Origin: DATKWS01 sp035529435
Lineage (GTDB): Bacteria > Krumholzibacteriota > Krumholzibacteriia > Krumholzibacteriales > Krumholzibacteriaceae
Assembly (NCBI GenBank): GCA_035529435.1
Contig: DATKWS010000206.1
Coordinates: 1-5,117, forward strand
Direction of reading: 5' to 3'
Length of the DNA: 5,117 nucleotides
The notes beneath the pieces were generated by a model, which saw nothing but the letters and a program-made list of their open reading frames with translations, had not been told where the DNA came from and ran no database searches. Position numbers and translations under genes: made by a program. Shown here piece by piece: positions 1 through 5,096 of the stretch. Each line of letters opens with the position of its first letter. Position 1 is the stretch's first letter.

Positions 1-74
1 GGTCTGAACCATCAGGATCTTCATAACACGCTGTATCCACGTAATATACGCTATTTCTTCACTGACGCGCGCCC

Positions 75-115
75 CTCGCGCCCGCGCCTGCCGGCCCCGG
101 CGCGGCGGCTGCGAG
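75..115. repeat. GC-rich imperfect inverted repeat (hairpin)
   Basis: An almost pure G+C stretch sits in otherwise more AT-rich leader DNA. An inner 7-bp perfect stem pairs CCGCGCC (82-88) with GGCGCGG (99-105) around a 10-base loop. An outer 5-bp stem pairs CTCGC (75-79) with GCGAG (111-115), with a small internal loop between them. Neither strand has a T-run after it, so it is not a standard intrinsic terminator. It could be an RNA structure at the 3' end of an upstream gene, a REP-like element, or chance pairing in GC-rich sequence. The rightward frame from base 1 is open to a TAG at 142-144, but its sequence is low-complexity Arg/Pro/Ala and I do not call it a gene. Confidence 0.35.
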
Positions 116-191
116 ACCACTGTAGCGTAAAGAACCCGGAATAGCAAAGGAAATGCCGTTTAACATACAGTGATGTAACAGGATAAACAAC

Positions 192-220
192 TTGACTGGA
201 ACGCTCCCGTATATTATAAA
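192..220 (+). promoter_or_regulatory. sigma70-type promoter of the barrel-protein gene
   Basis: A -35 box TTGACT (192-197) and a -10 box TATAAA (215-220) are separated by exactly 17 bp. Each matches the consensus at five of six positions. Transcription would start near 226-228, giving a 5' UTR of about 40 nt before the TTG start at 267. It faces the only rightward gene and is followed by a good ribosome binding site. The promoter is inferred from sequence match and position. Confidence 0.7.
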
Positions 221-254
221 AAAGTACTGGCAGGTCGACGGATAACGCTCTAAT

Positions 255-260
255 CGGAGG
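255..260 (+). promoter_or_regulatory. ribosome binding site for the TTG-start barrel gene
   Basis: CGGAGG ends six bases before TTG at 267, an ideal Shine-Dalgarno distance. This supports the non-ATG start. The resulting N-terminus (Met-Lys-Thr-Lys followed by a hydrophobic core) is a proper signal peptide. The next in-frame ATG lies far inside the mature protein and would remove that signal. Confidence 0.75.
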
Positions 261-266
261 ACCCTA

Positions 267-845
267 TTGAAAACCAAAGCGATAATATCCAGTGTCGGTG
301 TACTGGCTTGTCTACTCGCAATAACGTCGGGCACGGCGTTCGGACAGGCGACCGACGGACAGAGTGTATTCCACTTCGGGGGCGGCTATGCGAAGGCGAT
401 TGTCGATGATGCAGGGGGTGGGATGGTCGGCGCGCGCATTTTCGCCGGTAAAATGCTGACCAACAACCTGTGTCTGGGTATCACGGCGGGGTACGATGTC
501 GTCTCCTACAAGAAGGTCGGCGATATGCACGAACGGCTCGCCATTATCCCGTTCCAGGCCAATGCCACCTTTTTCATGAATATCGGCACGATGATGCAGC
601 TCTACGCCTCCCTGGGCGGGGGCGCGTATCGAACCCTCCCCCACCTGGGCGGCAGGGCGGTCGGCAATATCGACAAGGCGGTGACGAGGCCGGGAGGATC
701 CGTCGCCATCGGGTTCGACTACTGGTTCCTGCTCACAACCGGTATCGGATTCACATTCGAGTACCACATGTTCGCTACGCCGGACGGAGGGGACATGTTC
801 AAGTACTTCGTCGCCCGCGTCGATTACTGCCTGATCAAGTTCTAA
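267..845 (+). CDS. secreted small outer-membrane beta-barrel protein, function unknown
   Basis: The product is 192 residues, starting at TTG behind a strong ribosome binding site. Residues 1-26 form a Sec signal peptide: Lys2 and Lys4, then a hydrophobic core at about 5-20, with likely cleavage after AFG (24-26) or FGQA. Cys15 lies inside the hydrophobic stretch, which continues past it, so a lipoprotein is unlikely. The mature part alternates Gly/aromatic-rich strands with polar turns; about eight strands can be drawn (roughly 33-40, 52-63, 67-79, 90-104, 108-122, 144-152, 156-168, 177-192). The protein ends in Phe, the usual beta-barrel assembly signal. Size and pattern fit the small 8-stranded OmpA/OmpW-like barrels. 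I do not recognise a specific family or function. The mature chain has two cysteines, Cys69 and Cys188. It is apparently monocistronic, with its own promoter and terminator, and converges on prmC. The barrel class is fairly secure; the role is unknown. Confidence 0.85.
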   Translation: MKTKAIISSVGVLACLLAITSGTAFGQATDGQSVFHFGGGYAKAIVDDAGGGMVGARIFAGKMLTNNLCLGITAGYDVVSYKKVGDMHERLAIIPFQANATFFMNIGTMMQLYASLGGGAYRTLPHLGGRAVGNIDKAVTRPGGSVAIGFDYWFLLTTGIGFTFEYHMFATPDGGDMFKYFVARVDYCLIKF

Positions 846-868
846 CGAACACTCGGATACGAACGCCA

Positions 869-900
869 ATACCCCGTGCACGCACGGGGTATTTTATTTT
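869..900 (+). terminator. intrinsic terminator of the barrel-protein gene
   Basis: A perfect 10-bp stem (ATACCCCGTG 869-878 with CACGGGGTAT 883-892) closes a 4-base loop and runs directly into TTTTATTTT (892-900). It starts 24 bp after the TAA stop. On the opposite strand the stem is followed by TGGCGTTCG rather than a T-run, so it looks one-directional. Leftward transcripts from prmC would read through it or end by another route. Confidence 0.92.
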
Positions 901-922
901 CTTCGGCACGGGGCGCAGCGTT

Positions 923-1768
923 TCAGCCCTTCCGTACGACGCTCACGACCCTGATCCGGCCGTCGTACCTGAAATACTCGATATTCTCGTACTGCCCGTT
1001 TTTCTCGATCAGGCGCTCGACCAGCTTTTCCTGGCCGGCGCCCATCTCGAAGGTGAGCATGCCGCGGGGCTTTATGAAATCAGCGGCCTCCACGAGCAAC
1101 CGCCTGAACACATCGATGCCGTACGTCCCCGCATCGAGCGCGACGAGCGGTTCATGATCCGTGATTCCCGCGTCGAGCTTCGCCAGGGACTTCGTCGGGA
1201 TATAGGGGGGATTGCAGACGACCAGATCGATGTTTCCCTCGTGCTCCATGCCGCGGAGGGGAGCGAACAAATCCCCCGAGAAGAGTAATACCCGCTCCTG
1301 CAGGCTGTATTTCTCGATATTCCGGCGCGCCACCTCGATCGCCGCGGCGCTCACATCCGATGCGAGCACCTTCACGCCCGCCGCATTCATGGCGAGGGCG
1401 ACGGCGATGTTCCCGCTCCCCGTGCCCATATCGATCACCGTAACCGGCCGCTCCATCCGCTCGATCAGGTTCAGGGCGGTCTGCGCCAGGAGCTCCGTGT
1501 CATGCCGTGGTATCAACGTTTCCGGCGTGCAGTAGAGCGTGAATCCCATGAAGGGGGCGATTCCGAGAACGTACTCGAACGGCACGCCCTCCTTCCGGCG
1601 GCGCACGATCTCGTCGAGCGGAATCCCCTGCTTATCGAGAAAAGACAAGTCTGTGCCCCGCAGCGCCCCCGACGACAGGACATCGAAGAGCCGGAGCGTC
1701 TCGATCAGGGGATCGCTCACGCCCCGATCGCGGAACAGCTCGTAGCAGCGGATGAATTCCTTGTACAT
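923..1768 (-). CDS. prmC: peptide chain release factor N5-glutamine methyltransferase PrmC (HemK)
   Basis: A cytoplasmic SAM-dependent enzyme that methylates the glutamine of the GGQ motif in release factors RF1 and RF2, raising termination efficiency. The 281-residue length is normal for the family. Residues 1-75 form the helical substrate-binding N-terminal domain. The PETLIPRHDTE segment (82-92) matches the family's linker motif, although most members have RPETE or RPDTE where this one has RHDTE. SAM-binding motif I is DMGTGSGN (113-120). Asp138 (ASDVS) lies at the end of the next strand, as expected for SAM ribose contact. The catalytic NPPY motif is 186-189 and binds the glutamine amide. 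The block HEPLVALDAGTYGID (205-219) and the GQ near 245 are also typical. It is the last gene of the leftward run, 47 bp after the permease stop. Its ATG is preceded only by a weak GGTGAT ribosome site, and GC-rich self-complementary sequence fills the gap. The release factor gene prfA, its common neighbour, is not in the window. Confidence 0.96.
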   Translation of the reverse strand: MYKEFIRCYELFRDRGVSDPLIETLRLFDVLSSGALRGTDLSFLDKQGIPLDEIVRRRKEGVPFEYVLGIAPFMGFTLYCTPETLIPRHDTELLAQTALNLIERMERPVTVIDMGTGSGNIAVALAMNAAGVKVLASDVSAAAIEVARRNIEKYSLQERVLLFSGDLFAPLRGMEHEGNIDLVVCNPPYIPTKSLAKLDAGITDHEPLVALDAGTYGIDVFRRLLVEAADFIKPRGMLTFEMGAGQEKLVERLIEKNGQYENIEYFRYDGRIRVVSVVRKG

Positions 1769-1815
1769 AACCGATCACCGCGCCTTCGGCCCGAAGCCCG
1801 GGCGCCGTGCGCCGT

Positions 1816-3075
1816 TCAGGCCCTTCTCAGCCACTTGATGATCTCGGGCAGGCTGGGCCGCTTGCCGTACATGAGAATGCCGACACGGAATATCTTTGCG
1901 GCGAGCTTGCCCGCGATGAATATGCTCACGATGAGTATCGCGATGCTGAGCGCAATCTGCCAGGCGGGCGGCGTCAGGACATTGATCCGCATGAACATCA
2001 CGATCGGCGCGAAGAACGGAATCAGCGAGACGATCGTGGCGAAGACGCCGTCGGGATTCTGTATGATCGCCATCGGTATGATGATCGTGAAGACGAGGCA
2101 CATCACGACGGGCGTCTGGAGCTGCTGCGCTTCCTGGTCCGAGTTGCATACCGACCCGATGCTGGCGAACAGCGTGGCGTAGAAGAGAAATCCCAGCAGG
2201 TAGTAGATGATGAAGAAAACGAGCGTCGTCATGCTGAAAACGGAGAGCTGCGAGAAGCCCCCGATTTTCATGCCGTACATCGAGAGGGCGACGGCGAAGA
2301 CGGCCCAGATCGCGTACTGGGTGAGTCCCACCGAGCCCACTCCCAGGATCTTGCCCCCCAGCAGGTCGCTCGCCCGGAGCGAGGAGAGGAGCACCTCTAT
2401 GACCCGGTTGTTCTTCTCCTCGATGATGCTGCGCTGGACGGCGACCCCCCACAGGAGGATCGTCATGTACAGCATCATGATGAAGATGAAGCTCGAGATG
2501 TAGAGGAGATCGAATTCCCCCTCCTTCTCCTTCCCCTCCTTGAGCATCTTCGTGTCGAGATCGACGCGTTTCACCATACCCGTCACTTCATCGTAATCCA
2601 TTCCCGCGCCGGCGAGACGGTGGGCGATGACGACATTGCTCAGCGCTCCCTGGATCCTGCTGATCCCCTTGATGTTGCCCACGCGCTTGCCGTAGAACGT
2701 CGCCTTTCCATTATCGATGATGTCCTCCGGCACGACGAGGTACCCGTCGATGATGTCGGTCTCGACCTCGGCGTTGAGCCGTTTCTTGACTTCGTCGAGC
2801 TCGCCGCCCGAGGCGCGCACCTCACGCAGCTCGAACTTCATCACACCGCCCTCGAGGGTGTCGACGAGGGCCTCCTCCAGCCCGTCGTAGAGGGACTGGG
2901 AGAGATCGACGATGGCGATATGTTCCTGCCGCTCAGGGGAGTACCGGAAGATCAATCCCGGTACGAGGATCATGCCGCCCATGAGGATCGGCCCGAGGAT
3001 GGTGCCGATGAGGAAGCTCTTCTTCTTGACGCGCTCGAGGTACTCGCGCCGCGCTACTTTAAGCAACTTCTTCAT
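1816..3075 (-). CDS. ABC-2 / NatB-type ABC transporter permease
   Basis: Inner-membrane subunit of an ABC exporter. I prefer the ATG at 3075 (419 residues). It gives the usual family N-terminus (MKKLLKVARREYLERV) and leaves about nine bases after a G-rich Shine-Dalgarno. A GTG at 3084 would add three residues. The layout is that of the NatB-like ABC-2 family: one N-terminal membrane segment (about 21-43), a large extracytoplasmic domain (about 44-190), then a C-terminal block of five or six membrane segments (about 191-213, 245-267, 280-302, 321-338, 344-364, 372-391). The cytoplasmic motif EEKNNRVIEVLLSS (219-232) is the conserved ABC-2 element contacting the ATPase. NPDG (340-343) followed by SLIPFFAPIVMFMR is also typical. 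The start overlaps the end of the ATPase gene by 17 bp, which implies translational coupling and a shared complex. Relatives are annotated as Na+ efflux or multidrug/antibiotic exporters; the sequence does not reveal the substrate. Confidence 0.93.
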   Translation of the reverse strand: MKKLLKVARREYLERVKKKSFLIGTILGPILMGGMILVPGLIFRYSPERQEHIAIVDLSQSLYDGLEEALVDTLEGGVMKFELREVRASGGELDEVKKRLNAEVETDIIDGYLVVPEDIIDNGKATFYGKRVGNIKGISRIQGALSNVVIAHRLAGAGMDYDEVTGMVKRVDLDTKMLKEGKEKEGEFDLLYISSFIFIMMLYMTILLWGVAVQRSIIEEKNNRVIEVLLSSLRASDLLGGKILGVGSVGLTQYAIWAVFAVALSMYGMKIGGFSQLSVFSMTTLVFFIIYYLLGFLFYATLFASIGSVCNSDQEAQQLQTPVVMCLVFTIIIPMAIIQNPDGVFATIVSLIPFFAPIVMFMRINVLTPPAWQIALSIAILIVSIFIAGKLAAKIFRVGILMYGKRPSLPEIIKWLRRA

Positions 3076-3976
3076 CGATCTCACCCCCCTCTTCCTTCAC
3101 CTTGGCAATGAAGATATCGTGCAGTGACATCTCCCCGATCTCGAACCGCTCGATGCGCCCCCGTTCGAGCGCGTAGCGGAGGAGGTCGTTCGGATCGATC
3201 CCCTCCTTCAAGGTCACGGAGAGCTCCTGGCCGAAATCATTCACCTTCTCGACCCCGGGGCACATCTCGATATCTCCGCGGTCGCCCGTGTACCGGAGGG
3301 AGACGACGTTCTTGCTGAACTCCATCTTGATGTCGGCGAGCCGCCCCTCGAGCACCTTCCGGCCCTTGTTGATGAGGCATATCCGCTCGCAGAGCTTCTC
3401 GACCTGGTCCATCAGGTGCGTCGAGAGGACGATCGTCCGCCCTTCCTTCTTCATCTCGAGGATGATGTCCTTGAGGAGTTGCGTATTGATCGGATCGAGG
3501 CCGGCGAACGGCTCGTCGAGGATGAGAAGCTGGGGATCGTGGAGCACGGTCGAGATGAACTGTACCTTCTGCTGCATCCCCTTCGACAGCGATTCGATCG
3601 TCTTGTCCCCCCAACCGCCCAGCCCCATCTTTTTTATCCATTTCCGGGCCCGTTCGGCGGCCACACGTCCCGGCACCCCCTTGATCTCACCGAGGAACAC
3701 GAGTTGGTCGAGAACCTTCATCTTCCGGTACATGCCCCGCTCCTCCGGAAGGTACCCGATACGCTCCTTGACCTTCTCGCTGAACGGCTCGTCGAAGATT
3801 TCGATCGATCCCTCATCGGGCTCTATGATCCCCATGATCATACGGATCGTCGTCGTCTTCCCGGCGCCGTTGGGGCCGAGGAGGCCGTAGATGCCCCCCG
3901 GCTCGACGAGGAGGGAGAACCGGTCGACAGCGGTCACGCCGCTGTACCTCTTCACGACATTCGTTAGCCTGAGCAA
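3059..3976 (-). CDS. ABC transporter ATP-binding protein, NatA-like with C-terminal extension
   Basis: Cytoplasmic ATPase of the exporter encoded with the next gene. It has 305 residues: a nucleotide-binding domain (about 1-215) followed by a C-terminal accessory domain (about 218-300) of the kind found in NatA-like ATPases (DUF4162-type, family assignment from memory). Walker A is GPNGAGKTT (34-42). The signature motif is LSKGMQQKVQF (130-140). Walker B is LLILDEP (150-156), with catalytic Glu155. The D-loop is GLDP (159-162) and the switch histidine is His187 in STH. The Q-loop region reads IGYLPEERGMY (73-83), with Pro-Glu-Glu in place of the usual Gln, a hallmark of this subfamily. All catalytic residues are present, so it should be active. 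The start is TTG at 3976, backed by a near-perfect Shine-Dalgarno. It begins 27 bp after rdgB ends, and its 3' end overlaps the permease start. Confidence 0.96.
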   Translation of the reverse strand: MLRLTNVVKRYSGVTAVDRFSLLVEPGGIYGLLGPNGAGKTTTIRMIMGIIEPDEGSIEIFDEPFSEKVKERIGYLPEERGMYRKMKVLDQLVFLGEIKGVPGRVAAERARKWIKKMGLGGWGDKTIESLSKGMQQKVQFISTVLHDPQLLILDEPFAGLDPINTQLLKDIILEMKKEGRTIVLSTHLMDQVEKLCERICLINKGRKVLEGRLADIKMEFSKNVVSLRYTGDRGDIEMCPGVEKVNDFGQELSVTLKEGIDPNDLLRYALERGRIERFEIGEMSLHDIFIAKVKEEGGEIDEEVA

Positions 3977-3983
3977 TCCGCAG

Positions 3984-3990
3984 CCTCCTT
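3984..3990 (-). promoter_or_regulatory. ribosome binding site for the TTG-start ABC ATPase gene
   Basis: On the minus strand AAGGAGG sits seven bases before the TTG at 3976-3974. The strength and spacing fix this start, which yields Met-Leu-Arg-Leu-Thr-Asn, the normal first strand of an ABC ATPase. The site lies in the short gap after the rdgB stop codon at 4006-4004, so the ATPase can be translated independently within the operon. Confidence 0.8.
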
Positions 3991-4003
3991 AGTTCCGGCC
4001 TCT

Positions 4004-4645
4004 CTATTTCAATGCGACGCCGCACTCGCGCACGAGCAGCCACTTCATCTCGACGAGTGCGCGGTACCGGTGACTGATCCGGTTCTTCTCCTCCAGCAGA
4101 AGCTCGGCGACCGTGACCCCACGGTCCGGCAACAAAAAGACCGGATCGTACCCGAATCCGTTCGAACCCGCGGGTCGTTCGGCGATGCACCCGTACAGAA
4201 AGCCTTCCGTGGTGAGGTAGCCTTTTTCAATCGGATGTCCCCCGGCGCCATCCGGGCGCCCCAAGCGCGGATAGAGCACCATCGTACAATGGAACCGTGC
4301 TTCACGCCGCTCCGCCGGTACGCCCGCGAGCTCCTCGAGAAGCTTCACGCAACGCTCCCCGTCGGAGATACCCGCGCCGCCGTACCGGGCCGAATGCACG
4401 CCGGGACGGCCGTCCAGTGCCTCGATTTCGAGCCCCGAATCGTCGGCGAGCGCCGGCATGCCCGTCGCCTCGTAAGCGGCCCGCGCCTTGGCCAGCGCAT
4501 TCTCGAGAAATGTATCGCCGTCCTCCGCCGGCTCGGGATAGGGCTCGACATCACCGGTGCCGACGAGCTCGACATCGATGCCGGACAGAATGCTCCGTAT
4601 CTCACGGAGCTTCCCCTGATTCCTCGTCGCGAGGACGATCCTCAT
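4004..4645 (-). CDS. rdgB: XTP/dITP pyrophosphatase, RdgB/HAM1 family
   Basis: A cytoplasmic house-cleaning enzyme that hydrolyses dITP, ITP and XTP to the monophosphate and pyrophosphate, keeping deaminated purines out of DNA and RNA. I choose the ATG at 4645 (213 residues), giving the standard N-terminus MRIVLATRNQGKLREI. GTG codons at 4651 and 4654 are in frame but lie too close to the Shine-Dalgarno. Family motifs in order: ATRNQGK (6-12, nucleotide binding), TFLENA (45-50, metal-binding Glu), ADDSGLEI (67-74, with Asp69 matching the catalytic base), GRPGVHSARYGG (79-90), GSNGFGYDPVF (160-170, base and phosphate recognition) and EEKNRISHR (185-193). All key residues are intact and the length is close to the family's usual size of about 200 residues. 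It is the first gene of the leftward run, with a candidate promoter about 50 bp upstream, and the ABC ATPase follows after 27 bp. Identification is secure. Confidence 0.97.
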   Translation of the reverse strand: MRIVLATRNQGKLREIRSILSGIDVELVGTGDVEPYPEPAEDGDTFLENALAKARAAYEATGMPALADDSGLEIEALDGRPGVHSARYGGAGISDGERCVKLLEELAGVPAERREARFHCTMVLYPRLGRPDGAGGHPIEKGYLTTEGFLYGCIAERPAGSNGFGYDPVFLLPDRGVTVAELLLEEKNRISHRYRALVEMKWLLVRECGVALK

Positions 4646-4654
4646 CGCCACCAC

Positions 4655-4661
4655 ACCTCCC
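4655..4661 (-). promoter_or_regulatory. rdgB: ribosome binding site deciding the rdgB start
   Basis: On the minus strand GGGAGGT is followed by GTGGTGGCG and then ATG at 4645. The nine-base spacing suits the ATG, while the two GTG codons directly after the site lie too close. This is why I shorten the gene relative to the longest open frame. Confidence 0.65.
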
Positions 4662-4695
4662 TACCATTCATGATGATGTTCGCATCCACCCGTTG

Positions 4696-4724
4696 TTCTT
4701 ATCGGAATTTCCCGGTCTTGTCAA
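4696..4724 (-). promoter_or_regulatory. candidate promoter of the rdgB-ABC-prmC operon
   Basis: On the minus strand a perfect -35 box TTGACA (4724-4719) is followed 17 bp later by TAAGAA (4701-4696), a weaker -10 with three consensus matches. The predicted start near 4689 gives a leader of about 44 nt to the rdgB ATG. Position and the exact -35 box support it; the poor -10 suggests modest strength or help from an activator. No other convincing promoter was seen between the four genes. Confidence 0.5.
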
Positions 4725-4730
4725 GACAAG
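4717..4730. promoter_or_regulatory. palindrome over the -35 box, possible operator
   Basis: CTTGTC (4717-4722) and GACAAG (4725-4730) form perfect 6-bp arms around a central AA. The palindrome contains the whole TTGACA -35 element of the leftward promoter. A dimeric protein bound here would block RNA polymerase. It may also be partly forced by the -35 sequence itself, so the operator role is a guess. Confidence 0.35.
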
Positions 4731-4809
4731 GGGTAAAATGGACGGAGGTTTAAAAATAGATCCATACAGAAAGGCCCATGGAGGCCTTCCCTTCGGGTTA
4801 TCGGACGAT

Positions 4810-4857
4810 TTTGTTGTACAACATTATCGATGTACAACATATTTGTTGTACTTCAAA
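4810..4857. repeat. three 16-bp-phased TGTAC repeats forming nested palindromes
   Basis: Three consecutive 16-bp units share the pentamer TGTAC at 4815, 4831 and 4847. Units 1 and 2 share TGTACAACAT; units 1 and 3 share TTTGTTGTAC. Unit 1 contains the perfect 12-bp palindrome TGTTGTACAACA (4812-4823). Half of unit 2 (GTACAACA, 4832-4839) and half of unit 3 (TGTTGTAC, 4844-4851) form a second inverted repeat with a 4-base spacer. This is the usual look of a multi-site operator for a dimeric regulator, or of an iteron-like array. I do not recognise the motif. Confidence 0.65.
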
Positions 4858-4952
4858 ACGAGAGGGAATCTTATTAATTTATTTCCAGGCATTTGATTAA
4901 GTTCTATTTATTGGACAGAGAATCGATACAGCCGCTTCTACCCCTTCTTCTG

Positions 4953-4987
4953 CACCGTGGTCACTTGCTTGCACGCCGCCCACGGTG
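4953..4987. repeat. inverted repeat in a GC-rich island
   Basis: CACCGTGG (4953-4960) and CCACGGTG (4980-4987) are perfect 8-bp complementary arms separated by 19 bases. They lie in a GC-rich patch of about 80 bp flanked on both sides by AT-rich DNA. There is no T-run on either side, so an intrinsic terminator is not supported. A structured RNA, a protein-binding site or a remnant of a transferred segment are all possible. Confidence 0.4.
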
Positions 4988-5067
4988 GTCGAGCTCTCCA
5001 GGTGATTGAGAATATATGATAATTGTGCGTCGGTGCGCCTCTTATCACAAGTATTTCATTTATATAA

Positions 5068-5096
5068 TTGACCTTATACCGATTGTGCTATAGAAT
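5068..5096 (+). promoter_or_regulatory. sigma70-type promoter reading out of the window
   Basis: TTGACC (5068-5073) and TAGAAT (5091-5096) are separated by 17 bp and each matches consensus at five of six positions. AT-rich sequence upstream (about 5042-5067) resembles an UP element. Transcription would begin near 5103, so the gene served must start beyond the right edge. ATTGTGC occurs in the spacer (5082-5088) and again at 5022-5028. Confidence 0.55.

Larger units (their letters stand above)
4746..5067. other. gene-poor, AT-richer intergenic region
   Basis: I find no convincing protein or RNA gene here. Frame openings are short and lack both good starts and recognisable products. The longest with an ATG is 4738-4896 (+), 52 codons; it has only an AAGGGG four bases upstream and runs straight through the repeat cluster, so I do not call it. 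A leftward open frame without an ATG covers about 5055-4899. The region holds a short inverted repeat AAGGCC/GGCCTT (4771-4776 and 4783-4788), the TGTTGTAC cluster (4810-4857), a GC-rich island with an 8-bp inverted repeat (4953-4987) and TGATAA/TTATCA arms (5017-5022 and 5042-5047). Confidence 0.6.

Noticed and set aside
1..144. Possible 3' end of a rightward gene truncated by the window edge
   Set aside because: The frame is open to TAG at 142-144, but the translation becomes Arg/Pro/Ala low-complexity through the GC hairpin and shows no recognisable motif, so chance openness in GC-rich DNA explains it as well.
312..881. Long leftward open frame (189 codons) antisense to the barrel-protein gene
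   Set aside because: It is a shadow frame caused by GC-rich codons of the real gene. It has no recognisable domain, is rich in Arg/Glu/Asp/His as expected for such shadows, and would start beside the terminator hairpin.
1769..1815. Hairpin-forming sequence between the permease and prmC as a terminator
   Set aside because: CTTCGG/CCGAAG and GGCGC/GCGCC can pair, but there is no T-run in the leftward direction and the gap is only 47 bp, so an internal terminator is not supported.
1807..3111. Rightward open frame of 434 codons opposite the permease gene
   Set aside because: Its product is a low-complexity Asp/Glu/His/Arg-rich chain with no domain. The opposite strand encodes a clear ABC-2 permease with proper membrane segments and motifs.
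4771..4788. AAGGCC/GGCCTT hairpin as a terminator
   Set aside because: The stem is only 6 bp (8 with a wobble in the leftward direction) and the following bases are TTTCTGTATGG, not a T-run; no gene ends nearby.
4810..4857. CRISPR array
   Set aside because: The units are 16 bp, contiguous and palindromic, with no spacers and no cas genes in view; an operator or iteron-like array fits better.
4738..4896. Possible 52-residue rightward small protein
   Set aside because: It has an ATG with only a weak, closely spaced AAGGGG and no promoter that fits. Its codons simply run through the TGTTGTAC repeat cluster, and nothing in the sequence resembles a known peptide.
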